From positions 140,885,922 to 140,949,921 of the forward strand of contig NC_053499.1 in assembly GCF_905171775.1 (NCBI RefSeq): 64,000 nucleotides of DNA. Direction: 5' to 3'. A program made the position numbers and the translations under genes. A model generated the notes under the pieces. The model did no database searches, was not told the DNA's origin, and saw only the letters and a program-made list of their open reading frames with translations. This document shows positions 21,654-32,544 of the stretch, in pieces (positions within the stretch are counted from its first letter, which is position 1; the number at the start of each line of letters is the position of its first letter). The stretch comes from Rana temporaria (taxonomy: Eukaryota > Chordata > Amphibia > Anura > Ranidae).

Positions 21654-21655
<2 letters not shown>
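21113..21655 (-). CDS. Weak candidate: hypothetical single-pass membrane protein fragment
   Basis: An uninterrupted minus-strand frame of about 178 codons ends at a stop at 21113-21115. It continues upstream into repeats, so the true start is unknown; an AG-preceded start of exon is possible. Visible features are potential N-glycosylation sites (ERNQTYS, VYNSSKC, ISHNTSL), two Cys, then a hydrophobic stretch AFLVISLLIAVLTVYTLAG about 40 residues before the end. I do not recognise the family. A frame of this length can arise by chance in 64 kb, so this may be nothing; a last exon or retrocopy is the alternative. Confidence 0.2.

Positions 21656-21656
<1 letters not shown>

Positions 21657-21694
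<38 letters not shown>
21657..21694. repeat. (TA)n microsatellite, left part
   Basis: A pure TA run interrupted by the hAT element 21695-22165 and resumed at 22166. It is the host target of that insertion. Confidence 0.95.
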
Positions 21695-21697
<3 letters not shown>

Positions 21698-22162
21698 GGC
21701 CGTTTGAAGGAATTTGGGGGCCCCAAGCAAAATGGGGGCCCCCAAGCACCCCCCCCCCCCCCCGCATGCAAAGCCTATGTTAACGCTACACAATTTTTTT
21801 TTCTATTTTTACCTCCCGTTCTTCCCTGTAGGCTGCCGCTGTAGCGTGGCCGAGCTCCTCTTCCCCCTGCCTCTTCCCCAGTCCCCTATCAGATAGTGCC
21901 GGGTACCGCGCGTGGTACAGGAGATTCAGTTTCCTGTCTTCCCGGCCCGACTGAAATGAAGTGAACACTCAGTGTCAGTCCGGCCATGAACCAAAAACTG
22001 AATCTCCTGTACCACGTGCGGTACCCAGTCAGACTGACAGGACTCCAGGTGGAAGGAAGAGGAGCTTGGCCACGCTACAGCCTGGGAAAGGGAAGTTGGG
22101 GGCCCCAGGCCAGCTCAGGGCCCCTAGCAATTGTTTGTTTTGCCTGTCCTGTAGCAACGGGC

Positions 22163-22165
<3 letters not shown>
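21695..22165. mobile_element. Non-autonomous hAT element inside a (TA)n tract
   Basis: The ends are CAGGGCCGTTTGAAGG and GTAGCAACGGGCCTG. The flanks are tatatata on both sides, compatible with an 8-bp duplication. Internal inverted arms (gtagcgtggccgagctcctc at 21840 and gaggagcttggccacgctac at 22060) form a large hairpin, with gggggcccc blocks near both ends. Confidence 0.8.

Positions 22166-22205
<40 letters not shown>
22166..22205. repeat. (TA)n microsatellite, right part
   Basis: Pure TA repeat continuing from the other side of the hAT insertion. Confidence 0.95.
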
Positions 22206-22206
<1 letters not shown>

Positions 22207-22631
22207 CTGTGCAAGTTTTAGGCAGGTGAGAAAAAATGCCGTAAATGAAGAATCCTTTTAGAAATAGAAATGTTAAAAGTTATTTTTTATTAACCACTTG
22301 TGGACCGCCGCACAACGATATTCGTCGACAAAATAGCACGGCTGGGCACAAGGGCATACAGGTATGTCCCCTTTAAGAACCCAGCCGTGGGTCGCGAAGA
22401 GCGTGCCGCCGGCTCCGTGACCTCGCTCGCGGGACCCAATCGCCACCGGTGTCCTGCGATCGGGTCACAGAGCTGAAGAATGGGGAGAGGTAATTGTAAA
22501 CAAACCTTTCCCCGTTCTTCCTAGTGGTTTGTCAGTGATCGTCTGTTCCCCCGCTTACCCCGACTTGTTCATTCCCCAACTTAGTTGGGGTAGGCGGTAC
22601 ACTTTGGTGGGGGTGGGTCAGCCACGCCCTG

Positions 22632-22673
22632 TGACCTTTGACCTCTGGAAACCCGCCTTCTGACCTTTGACCT
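22632..22673 (-). promoter_or_regulatory. Two perfect DR1 motifs (nuclear-receptor type)
   Basis: TGACCTTTGACCT at 22632-22644 and again at 22661-22673. The reverse complement AGGTCAAAGGTCA is the ideal DR1 site bound by HNF4, COUP-TF and RXR heterodimers. A related longer phrase (tgacctttgacctctgg) is shared, so one copy is probably a duplicate of the other. Binding is unproven. Confidence 0.45.
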
Positions 22674-22725
22674 CTGGGGAGGTCCCTGTTCCAATTCCTG
22701 AGTCCTAGCCATATTCTTCAATGGG

Positions 22726-22885
22726 AAACCCTAACCCTAAGCCGTACCCTAACCCTAACCCTAAGCCGTACCCTAACCCTAAGCCGTACCCTAACCCTAG
22801 CCCTAAGCCGTACCCTAACCCTAACCCTAAGCCGAACCCTAACCCTAAGCCGTACCCTAAGCCTAACCCTAAGCCGAACCCTAAC
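22726..22885 (-). repeat. Interstitial telomere-like array
   Basis: About 160 bp of CCCTAA units on the plus strand (TTAGGG on minus) are interspersed with a regular variant, aagccgtaccctaaccct. CCCTAA is the vertebrate telomere repeat. The array lies inside the TTAA element and is bordered by DR1 motifs. Overlapping Arg/Val frames are artefacts. Confidence 0.92.
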
Positions 22886-22898
22886 TGACCTTTGACCT
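22886..22898 (-). promoter_or_regulatory. Third perfect DR1 motif
   Basis: TGACCTTTGACCT directly abuts the distal edge of the telomere-like array. It is identical over 13 bp to the two sites before the array. Confidence 0.45.
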
Positions 22899-23657
22899 AT
22901 GAAATGTAACCCTAAGTGCATCCCCACTTAGTGATTCTCCCCACCCTAAAGATTAGTGACGTCACATGCCCAGCCACGCCCCCCTACAGTAAGAATCACA
23001 CACTAGGGCACATTCAACCCCTACAGCGCCCCCTAGTGGCTAACCCCTTCACTGCCAGTGTCATTTTCACAGTAATCAGTGCATTTTTAAAAATGACAAT
23101 GGTCCCAAAAATGTGTCAAAAGTGTCCGATGTGTCCACCATAATGTCGCAGTCATGATAAAAATCGCAGATCGCCGCCATTAGTAGTAAAAAAAAATATT
23201 TATAAAAATGCCATAAAACGATCCCTTTTTTGTAGGCGGAATAATTTTGATCACATTTGATCACCTCTGCGTTTTTTATTTTTTGCGCTATAAACAAAAA
23301 TAGAGCGACAATTTTGAAAAAAAGCAATATTTTTTACTTTTTGCTATAATAAATATCCCCAAAATATATATAAAAAAAAAAATTTTTCCTCAGTTTAGGC
23401 CGATATGTATTCGTCTACATATTATTGCAAAAAAAAGTTGCAATAAGTGTATATTGATTGGTTTGCGCAAAAGTTATAGCATCTATAAAATAGAGGACAG
23501 ATTTATGGCATTTTTATTAATATTTTTTTTTAATAGTAATGGCGGCGATCTGCAATTTTTATCGTGACTGCGACATTATGGCGGACTCATCGGACACGTT
23601 TGACGCTATTTTGGGACCATTGTCATTTATACAGTGCTATAAAAATGCACTGATTAA

Positions 23658-24168
23658 AGCGGGAGTTCACCCAATTCCTTTTTTTTTTTCCCTTAGATTC
23701 CTGCTCGTTTTGTCTAGGGGAATCGGCTATTTGTTTTAAAATATGATTCGTACTTACCCGTTTTCGAGATGCATCTTCTTCCGTCGCTTCCGGGTATGGG
23801 TCTTCGGGAGCGGGCGTTCCTTCTTGATTGACAGTCTTCCGAGAGGCTTCCGACGGTCGCATCCATCGCGTCACTCGTAGCCGAAAGAAGCCGAACGTCG
23901 GTGCGGCTCTATACTGCGCCTGCGCACCGACGTTCGGCTTCTTTCGGAAAATCGTGACGCGATGGATGCGACCGTCGGAAGCCTCTCGGAAGACTGTCAA
24001 TCAAGAAGGAACGCCCAGTCCCGCAGCCCATACCCGGAAGCGGCGGAGAAGATGCATCTCGTAAACGGGTAAGTACGGATCATATTTTAAAACAAATAGC
24101 CGATTCCCCTAGACAAAACGAGCATGAAGCGAAGGGGAAAATGTGTAAGGTATGGGTGAACCTCCGCT
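23658..24168. mobile_element. 511-bp near-perfect fold-back element at TTAA
   Basis: TTAA flanks both sides (23654-23657, 24169-24172). The ends are AGCGGGAGTTCACCCA and TGGGTGAACCTCCGCT. The arms match over most of their length: cgaacgtcggtgcggc and gcaccgacgttcggc meet at the centre near 23910. It is nested in the TTAA element 22294-24403. The high arm identity suggests recent activity or arm conversion. Confidence 0.88.
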
Positions 24169-24409
24169 TTAATGTGTAAATGACACTGGCAGGGAAGGGG
24201 TAAACCACTAAGGGGCGAGGAAGGGGTTAAGTGTGTCCTAGGGAGTGATTCTAACTGTGGGGGGGGGCTGGGCTATGGGCTGGGCTATGAGTGACACAAC
24301 AATGATCAGTGCTCCCGATGACAGGGAGCAGTAGATCACTGTCCTGGCACACTCTGTGCCATTCTGCCAACGTATATATATATATGCGGCGGTCGGCAAG
24401 TGGTTAATG

Positions 24410-24840
24410 ATGTTATCCTTTTCTGTATCCTGGAAGAACCTTACCACTGGACACCCAATAGAAAGTGTGCACATCATGCAGGCATTGATGTGAACATCCA
24501 AAGAAGGACCCAAGAAGATTTGGTGCTATGGAGTCACATGACCATGGGTATTTTGTTTTATTTTTGTTCCAGTGATCCCACAGTAGGGCTTTAAGTGAAC
24601 AATGATGTTCTTGAATAAACCAGTGACACTTTCTTGCTTCTCTTTCTGAGGAGCAGTCATGTCTGATAAACTTATATATATTTTTTTTTCTCATCATCAA
24701 AATGGTACTTTGTTGTTCAAAGCAGTTTAAATGGTTGATTGAATTCTGTGGTAAACAGACGTGTTACCTTTGCTTTGATTTCCTCTAAAGTACATGGTCT
24801 ATTTTTGGCCGTGCTCAATGCTGAAGAGTCTGTAAAGTCT
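24410..24840. other. No recognised feature
   Basis: AT-rich sequence without terminal repeats. The frame at 24400-24594 has no recognisable domain. Confidence 0.4.
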
Positions 24841-24845
24841 TTTAA

Positions 24846-24965
24846 CCACTTACGTACTGCGCAAATTCTGGCACTCTTCTCCTAAATAAAAAAAACATAT
24901 ATTTTTTTTGCAAGAAAATGACTCAGAACCCCCAAACATTATATATCTTTTTAGCAAACACCCTA
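24846..24965. mobile_element. TTAA element (CCACTT type), left end only
   Basis: TTAA at 24842-24845 precedes CCACTTACGTACTGCGC. A cagaacccccaaacattatat block follows. The element is cut off at the next repeat. Confidence 0.55.
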
Positions 24966-24968
24966 GGC

Positions 24969-25060
24969 CAGGGGTGTGCCCAACCAGTGGCCCGGGGGGC
25001 CACATGTGGCCCGCGGAGCCCTCTGATGTGGCCTGCGACCTTCTGCTCTGGGATAGCAGG
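24969..25060. mobile_element. hAT MITE fragment (CAGGGGTGTGCCCAACC)
   Basis: The CAGGGGTG terminus is followed by ccacatgtggcccgc, a common hAT-type terminal pattern. The right end is missing. Confidence 0.5.
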
Positions 25061-25062
25061 TT

Positions 25063-26580
25063 GGCAATTCATTTTGTTCCAAATTTGTTTTTTTAAAGTT
25101 TTTCGACAAATTCGTTTATTTGGAAACATCCGAATTAAAGGAAACTCATTGAATGAATTTTTCAGATTATTCGTAATTTTGAATATTCAAAAATTCGTAA
25201 CATTTTAAATTTCGTAAATTCGAAATTCGATAAATCCATAAACCCGAAAATTCTAAATAAAAACTAACTATTAAATTATAGGTATTGGAATTTCCTTTCA
25301 AATTTGGTTGTTAGTGAACGCAACGAATACGAATTTATCCGAAGTTACGAATCATCCGAAATAATGAATGCCGTATCTAAACAAATGGAACGTAACAAAT
25401 TAATAATAATAAATAACAACAATAATAAAACCTTTTTATTAATATTATTTATTATTAATTTGTTCCATTCCATCTATTTAGATGCAGTTACTAATTATCC
25501 GAAATAACATATGCTTTATTTCAGATAATTAGTAACTGCGGATAAATTAGTATTCGTTACGATCACTAACAGCCAAATTTGAAAGGAAATTCCAATACCT
25601 ATAATTTAATAGTTAGTTATTATTATTAGTTAGTTAGTTATTTCGAATTTTACGGCTTTCGTTCTTTGGAACTTTCGCATTTTTAGGTAGATTCACATAC
25701 CTGGCCGCAACTTTAAGGCGGCGTAGCTTAAGGCATTTAAGCTACGCCGCCGTAAGTTAGCGAGGCAAGTACATGATTCACAATGTACTTGCCTGCTAAG
25801 TTACGGCGGCGTAGCCTAAAGCGGGCGGGCGTAAGGGCGCCTAATTCAAATTTGTCTAAGGGGGTGTGTTTTATGTTAATGGAGCTTGACCTGACATTTT
25901 TGACAATTTTTTTCCAACTGCGCATGCGCCGGGCGCCTACATTTCCCAGTGTGCATTGCGGCTAAGTACGCCGCACGGGCCTATTGATTTTGACGTGGAC
26001 GTAAACAACGTAAATCCCTATTCACGGACGACTTACGAAAAACGACGTAAAAATTTCGACTTTCGACGCGGGAACGGCGGCCATACTTTAACATTGGCTA
26101 CGCCACCTAGGGCCCAGCTTTAACTTTAGGCCGCCTATCTCTTATGTAAACAGCGTAAATGTACTGCGGCGGCCGGACGTACGTTTGTGAATAGGCGAAT
26201 CTAGTAATTTGCATATTCTACGCCGACCACAATAGAAGCGCCACCTAGCGGCCAGCAGAAATATTGCAACCTAAGATAGGACGCGCAAGCCGTCGTATCT
26301 TAGATATGTTTAAGCGTATCTCTGTTTGAGAATACACTTAAACATAGGTCGGCGCAGATTCTGAGTTAGGTCGGCGTATCTACTGATACGCCGGCCTAAC
26401 TCTACCTGAATCTACCTATTTCTTTCTTATTTTTTCAGATTTTAGTATTTTCGAATTTTCGAATTGACAAATTCGCAATTTTTTTCATTTACGAATTGCG
26501 ATCATAACGAATTACTCTAAAAATTAAATAAAAATGAATTGAACGAAAATGAACAAATTGTTCGGCAGTGCACATGTCTA
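25063..26580. repeat. AT-rich AAATTCG repeat with fold-back, split by a MITE
   Basis: The sequence is dense in aaattcg/cgaattt words. Segment 25262-25345 (aactaactattaaattatag through cgaatttatccg) is inverted at 25535-25620 (cggataaattag through aatagttagtt), forming a fold-back with an AT-rich centre. The repeat resumes after the MITE 25684-26418 and fades at about 26580. The class is unknown. Confidence 0.65.
25684..26418. mobile_element. GGGCTAGATTCA-family MITE (TAGGTAGATTCA variant)
   Basis: The ends are TAGGTAGATTCA and TGAATCTACCTA, with TTT on both sides (25681-25683, 26419-26421). The family core (aacgacgtaaaaatttcgac, ccgacctaac near both ends) is present. No coding capacity. Confidence 0.82.
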
Positions 26581-26584
26581 ATGC

Positions 26585-27355
26585 CTGTTGTAAGTTTGAA
26601 TAAGCAGATAGGTGGCATGAGAAAATTGCAAAGTTGTGGTGTCGCCATCCTGCCAATGCAATATGGTTGTTTGAATACAGAGTACACATATTTCAAGTAG
26701 AGCATCTCACTGTATATGTATTTTAAACTCTGTATTTAGCTATTTGGCTGGAGTTGCATTTTAATTTTATTCCGAAGCACTATGGATTTAGCTTGCTGCT
26801 TGTCATGCTTCCAAGTGCTTTATATGCTGAATAATCTTGTAATACAGCTACTAATGCATGATAAAAATAAGATTCCTTCAAGATAGGAACCACTGATAGA
26901 GAAGTGGCCAACATCTAGAGTATATTGATCCATGGAAGAATTTGATTTAGGTCATTAGCTGGAACGGAAGTCATGTTTCCCAATTTATGACAAGGAATTG
27001 ACAAATGCTGCCCTTGGGTTTATGTGCTTTCCCAGGATTCAGACTGCATTGCCCATAACATCATCACCGGATGTTAATAATTGATATCTCTGCCTATTAC
27101 AGTTCACCTTCGATTAAACATGACAATTTTTTTTTCTTGGCCGCAGTGCGTAAGTTTCCGGAATAAAATAAAAAAATTTAGACTGCAAAAGAAGGTCTAA
27201 AAACAACGGCATTAAAGCCCCAGGGATTTCTATTAAACAAATAAAGCTGATCTACAGAAAATACACAATAAAAATATTCTTCTGGAAAGTGTTTTATCTT
27301 CAAAATGTTTTATTTTTCTTCAAAACCAGTTCTGTGACCCAGGCCAGATAGTACA
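26585..27355. other. Quiet interval
   Basis: There is no array, repeat boundary or coding frame. Composition is even and AT-rich, and conserved non-coding sequence is possible but untested. Confidence 0.3.
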
Positions 27356-27485
27356 ATTAGATCAGTGGCGGCTGGTGCTCAATTTTTTTTTGGGGGGGTG
27401 CAAACAAACTGAAAATAAAAAACATCAATTGCAGCCTCACTGTGCCCATCAAACGCAGCTACTGTGTCCATCAAACGCAGACACG

Positions 27486-28176
27486 TAGGTGGATTCAGAG
27501 AGAGTTAGGCCGGCGTATCAGTAGATACGCCGACCTAACTCGGAATCTGCGCCGTCCTAAGTTTAAGTGTATTCTCAAACTGAGATACACTTAAACCTAG
27601 CTAAGATACGACAGCCTGCGCCGTCGTATCTTAGGGTGCAATATTTAGGCTGGCCGCTAGGTGGCGCTTCCATTGAGTTTGGCGTAGAATATGTAAATGA
27701 CTAGATACGCCTATTCATGAACGTACGTGCGCCCGTCGCAGTAAAGATACGCAGTTTCCGTAAGAGATACGCCGCCTAAAGATGCCCCCTAGGTGGCCGC
27801 CGTTCCCGCGTCGAAATTTGAAAATTTTACGTCGTTTGTGTAAGTCGTCCGTGAATAGGACTGGACATAATTTACGTCCACGTCGAAACCAATACGTCCT
27901 TGCGGCGTACTTTGCCGCAATGCACACTGGCATATGTACACGGACGGCGCATGCGCCGTTCGTAAAAAACGACAATCACGTCGGGTCACAGTTAATATGC
28001 ATAAAACACGGCCCCCACATCCTCATATGAATTAGGCACGCTTACGCCGGCCTATTCACGCTACGCCGCCGTAACTTAGGAGGCAAGTACTTTGTGAATA
28101 CAGTACTTGCCTCTCTGACTTACTCTATTTACTCTACGCCGCCGCAAAGATGCGCGCCCCTACCTGAATCCAGCTA
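27486..28176. mobile_element. GGGCTAGATTCA-family MITE (TAGGTGGATTCAG variant)
   Basis: The ends are TAGGTGGATTCAG and CTGAATCCAGCTA. Flanking triplets ACG and ACT do not match exactly. It is inserted within the minisatellite of the hAT copy, whose units flank both sides. The family core with gcgcatgcgccgttcg is present. Confidence 0.8.
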
Positions 28177-28500
28177 ACTATGCCCATCAAACGCAACCAC
28201 TGTGCCATCAAACACAGCTGCTGTGCCCATCAAATGCAGCCACTGTGCCACCAAATGCAGCTACTATGCTGTGCCCATCAAACGCAGCCACTATGCCCAT
28301 CAAACGCAACCACTGTGCCCATCAAACGCAGCCACTGTGCCATCAAACGCAGCCATTGTGCCCATCAAATGCAGCCACCGTGCCATCAAACGCAGCCACC
28401 GTGCCATCAAACGCAGCAACTGTGCCCATCAAACGCAGCCATGGTGCCATCAATTGCCACCAGTGTGCCATCAAATGCAGCCACTGTGCCCATCAAACAG
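28177..28500. repeat. Minisatellite, about 20-bp unit (tgtgcccatcaaacgcagcc)
   Basis: Tandem units of tgtgcccatcaaacgcagcc are the reverse complement of the array at 3400-4175. Three overlapping open frames here are repeat artefacts. Confidence 0.94.
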
Positions 28501-28839
28501 GTCACGGCGATGTCCTCCACGCTCCTCGATGTCTTCTCCCATCCTCTCTTCCCGTCCTCTGCTATGATTGGACTCCTGATAGGCGGCTTCACTTCCTGAT
28601 TCCCCCCAAAGTGAATGTATCCTAAAATTATTCCCTGTCGTGCCACGTCCTTCATTATCCTGGTACTGTATATATTGTTGCTAAATTTGCGCTGATAAAT
28701 GTGTTTGCACCACCTATTTATGTATTTAACTATAATATGCAATTACAAGTGTACTACTTGTTGCTGTAAGCTAATGACCAACCCAGTTTGTTCTGCTGTT
28801 TTTTTTGTGTATGTTGGTTTGTCTTGAAACATTAATAAT

Positions 28840-29570
28840 GGGCTAGATTCAGAGAGAGTTACGCCGGCGTATCAGTAGATACGCCGTCGTAACTCTGAAT
28901 CTACGCCGTCGTAAATTTAAGCGTATTCTGGAAACCAGATACGCTTACATTAGGCTAAGATACGAGCGGCGTAAGTCTCCTACGCCCTCGTATCTTAGGG
29001 TGAATATTTACGCTGGCCGCTAGGTGGCACTTCCGTTGATTTTGGCGTAGAATATGCAAATGAGCTAAATACGCCGATTCAGAAACGTACATGCGCCCGG
29101 CGGATTTTTTTACGTCGTTTACGTGAGGCTTTTTCCGGCGTAAGGTTACTCCTGCTATATGAGGAGTATCCAATGTTAAGTATGGACCTCGGGACAGCAT
29201 CGAATTTTGCGTCGTTTGCGTAAGTCGTTCGCGAATAGGGCTTTGCGTAAATTACGTTCACGTCGAAAGCATTGACTATTTGCGACGTGATTAGGAGCAT
29301 GCGCACTGGGATACGTTCACGGACGGCGCATGCGCCGTTCGTTAGAGGCGTCATTTATGTGGGGTCATGATTTATTTACATAACACACGCCCACCTCTTC
29401 AGAATTTGAATTTGGCGTGCTTACGCCGGCAGATTTACGCTACACCGCCGTAACTTAGGGCGCAGGTTCTTTGTGAATCCAGCCCCAGCCTCACTAAGTT
29501 ACGACGGCTTAGCGTATCTGAGATACGCTACGCCCACACAAACTTACGGCGGGCTATCTGAATCTAGCCC
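28840..29570. mobile_element. GGGCTAGATTCA-family MITE
   Basis: The ends are GGGCTAGATTCAG and CTGAATCTAGCCC. Flanking triplets AAT (28837-28839) and ACT (29571-29573) differ by one base. It has the typical CpG-rich body with gcgcatgcgccgttcg near 29325. Confidence 0.83.
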
Positions 29571-29866
29571 ACTATCTTAAAAAAAAAAGGAGTAAATCAT
29601 ATAGTAGAGGGGTGGGACTTATGTCCCTTGATGAACTCCAAAAAAGGATTTTATGGTGATTACAAAATATCAGTTTTCTTAATCAAAACTAATGGATGCA
29701 AAAGCCCTGCATCTCCAGTTGCCTGCCTCATAGACAGCACTAATTGCAGGCTAAAAACACAGAGCCCTTCAGAGTGGCTCTGTGCCATGTGATTACCTTA
29801 ATGACCTAATCCAGCGTTCACAAATGCAATGCACTAGTGTGTTATTCATCTGTCCATCCTCTAGGT

Positions 29867-30219
29867 CAGTGGTGTCAAACCCAGTTTCATCGTGGGCCGC
29901 ATCAGCATTATGATTTCCCTCAAAAGGGCCGGTTGTATCTGTAAGATTAGATGTCTAGCGCATCCCCTCCAACTCACATTTGATTTCAAGAGCCACCCCA
30001 CCATCAGAAGTTGAGTTCCCCACTCTCCAGTGCACTCACCTTTCCTTAAGCTGCTGCTGAAAAGAAGCTGGATGCATTGCTTGAAAGAAGAAAGTAAGGG
30101 TCTGGAGTAGGACCAGAGGAGGGCTGGAGCTCTCCTGCAGCAGCAGGAGAGGTGCGAGGGCCACATGAAATGGCCTGAGGGACGGATTTGGCACGCGGGC
30201 CTTGTGTTTGACACCTGTG
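29867..30219. mobile_element. hAT MITE with exact 8-bp duplication
   Basis: The ends are CAGTGGTGTCAAAC and GTTTGACACCTGTG, with the exact duplication CTCTAGGT at 29859-29866 and 30220-30227. The interior has a gggccgcatcagc and a gagggccacatgaaatggcc block. No coding capacity. Confidence 0.9.
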
Positions 30220-30284
30220 CTCTAGGTCTAGACACTAGCAAAAATATAAAAAATAAATACTACAATAAAAAATTTCTACACTAT

Positions 30285-30983
30285 GGCCCAGATTCACAAA
30301 AGAGATACGACGGCGTATCTCCTGATATGCCGTCGTATCTCTGTTTTAGGGTCTTCCTAACTATGCGACTGATTCATAGAATCAGTTACGCATAGTTGGC
30401 CTTAGATCCGACAGGTGTAATTGAATTACACTGTCGGATCTTAGGATGCAATACCTCGGCCGCCGCTGGGGGGAGTTCACGTCGTAAACCAGTGTCGGGT
30501 ATGCAAATTAGTAGTTACAGCGATCCACAACGGTTTTCCGCGTTCGCTACGTCGCTGCTAGTCTAGTTTCCCGTCGCAAAGTTAGTCGTCGTTTTAGGTG
30601 CCCTAACTTTACACAGCCCACGTATGTGCTGTATAAAGTATGGCCATCGTTCCCGCGTCAAAATTTAAAAATGTTTTGTTCTTGCGTAAGACGTCCGGGA
30701 ATACGAAAGTACGATACGCACGTCGCCGTTTGAAAAAATGACGTCACTTCACGCAAAGCACGGCGGGAATTTCAAAACGGAGCATGCGCAGCAGGTCCGG
30801 CGCGGGAGCGCGCTTAATTTAAATGGCACACGCCCCATTGAATTACGCGGGCTTACGCCGGAGGCCGCCGGCGTAAGTTTTCATGCAAGTGCTTGGTGAA
30901 TCAGGCTTTTGCGATGAAAACTTGCGGCGGTGTAACGTATCTACGATACGTTGCGCCGCCGCAGTTCTATGTGAATCTGGGCC
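30285..30983. mobile_element. Fold-back MITE, GGCCCAGATTCACA subfamily
   Basis: The ends GGCCCAGATTCACA and TGTGAATCTGGGCC are exact inverses, flanked by the 3-bp duplication TAT (30282-30284, 30984-30986). The CpG-rich core is diverged from but related to the GGGCTAGATTCA family. Confidence 0.88.
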
Positions 30984-30989
30984 TATATG

Positions 30990-31700
30990 GTTTATCTTTT
31001 ACTTCTGAGCAACATTTAAAATCGTTATACTGACTGGAGTCATAGGAGACTTTTTTTGGATGAAAAGTGACGGACTGAGGATTTGATGACTGTTAATCAA
31101 TGTGCTTATGCTGCATCCTAGAGTAATGCAGCATATAGTTCTGGTGAGTTGCCAATTCTTCTGTTTCGTACTGCAAAGTCTGTAAAGTTTTATGCCTTTC
31201 CAGCTAACGTTATAAGGGACTGTATAATGACAAAGAGGAACTGATGCTCGTGGTGGAATTGTTTTTTTATTTATCATTATTATATTTTATACACTGATTT
31301 TCACTTTGGAAGCGCTGCAATTTTATTTTTATTATTCACAGAAAGGGCGTTGTATATTTCACTTTTATTACTAGCGGCTTTGTTACACTTTTATTCGATT
31401 ATAGCGCTGACTTTACTTTGGATTTACTGATTCTAGCAAAAACACTGAAGCATCATGGTTGGGAGATTTTATATTTGGCTGGTCACAGACTTTTTTGTTT
31501 GCCAATGTCCAGTTCCTCCTAAAGGCAGCAGGATAACCCAGTGTTCTCAGATTCCATTGACTCTGTGTCCCTTGATGAACGATTAGGAAAATACATGTGA
31601 TACATTTTATTGATTCTATTAACTGGCTTTTTTATCTGCCTGGAGCTCAGCTTTATGGCTGGAGACACATCCAACTTCATTGTCAAACCCAATCTTCCAC
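30990..31700. other. AT-rich interval, possibly an old retroelement tail
   Basis: Sequence such as cacttttattcgattatagc and cagaaagggcg looks like a decayed retroelement 3' region, but no coding motif supports this. Confidence 0.3.
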
Positions 31701-31703
31701 TAA

Positions 31704-32542
31704 GGCCTCCTACAGACGATAGGATAGCCAGAGGACAACGGTCTGAAGGACTTAGGCCTCGTACACACCAGCGGACAGTCCGATGAAAACGGTCCGCCGG
31801 ACCGTTTTCATCGGACATGTCCGCTGGGAGATTTCGGTCTGATGGTTGTACACACCATCAAACCGAAATCCGCGTGGACAGACAGCGCGGTGACGTGTCC
31901 GTGCCGTCGCCGCGACGATGACGCGGCAAGGTGCGCAACGCTGGAAGGTCAATGCTTCCGCTCATGCGTCTAATCACTTTGACGCATTCGAGGGATGGCG
32001 GCCGATCGGACATGTACGGTGAGTCTGTACAGACGACCGAACATGTCCGACAGACAGGATTCCAGCGGACATGTTTCTTAAGAAACATTTGTCCACTGCA
32101 AAACGGTCGGCTGGACAAATGTCCGCTGGAAACCTGTCCGGTCGGCCGTACACACGACTGAACATGTCTGCGTGTACAAGGCCTTAGGTTAACCAATGAA
32201 GCTGACTGATGGTCCGTGACGCCTACACACCATAGGTTAAATAACCAATCGTGTCAGAACGTGGTGACGTAAAACACAACGACGTGCTGGAAAAAATTAA
32301 GTTCAATGCTTCCAAGCATGCGTCGACTTGATTTTGAGCATGCGCAGGTTTTTTGCTTTTGCATACTAACGATCGGTTTTGACCTATCGGTTAGGCGTCC
32401 ATCGGTTAAATTTTAAAGCAAGTTCCTATTTTTTTAACTGAAGGTTAACTAACCTATGGGGCCCACACACGATCGGTTTGGACCGATGAAAGCGGTCCTT
32501 CAAACCGTTGTCCTCTGGCTATCCTATCGTGTGTGCGAGGCC
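31704..32542. mobile_element. GGCCTCGTACACAC-family element, host of a nested sister
   Basis: The outer ends are GGCCTCCTACAGACGATAGG and CCTATCGTGTGTGCGAGGCC. It belongs to the same subfamily as the elements at 10527, 36877 and 52988 (gatgaagctgactgatgg; gcatgcgtcgacttgatt). It is split at 31755-32183. Confidence 0.82.
31755..32183. mobile_element. GGCCTCGTACACAC-family element nested in its relative
   Basis: The ends are GGCCTCGTACACACC and GCGTGTACAAGGCC, with the exact 3-bp duplication TTA at 31752-31754 and 32184-32186. The central palindrome has shrunk to tttcttaagaaa at 32075-32086. Confidence 0.87.
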
Positions 32543-32544
32543 TT

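Larger units (their letters stand above)
22294..24403. mobile_element. Large TTAA element (CCACTT family) with internal insertions
   Basis: It starts TTAA|CCACTTGTGGACC and ends CGGCAAGTGG|TTAA, with TTAA at 22290-22293 and 24404-24407. The family body (ttttgcgctataaacaaaaa at 23282; cggcgatctgc at 23543) is present. It also holds a telomere-like array with DR1 motifs (22632-22898) and a 511-bp fold-back element (23658-24168), which together explain its extra length. Confidence 0.78.
27363..28605. mobile_element. Second minisatellite-bearing hAT copy, opposite orientation
   Basis: The left end CAGTGGCGGCTGGTGCTC is the reverse complement of the right end of the copy at 3229-4250. It is followed by gtgcaaacaaactgaaaa and an acatcaattgcagc block, as in that copy, then the minisatellite in reverse orientation. 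It is split by a MITE (27486-28176). The right terminus is not matched and may be truncated near 28605. Confidence 0.75.

Noticed and set aside
22718..22927. An Arg/Val-rich minus-strand frame
   Set aside because: It is the translated telomere-like array.
28180..28625. Three overlapping plus-strand open frames of 120-140 codons
   Set aside because: Same minisatellite in the other orientation; not genes.
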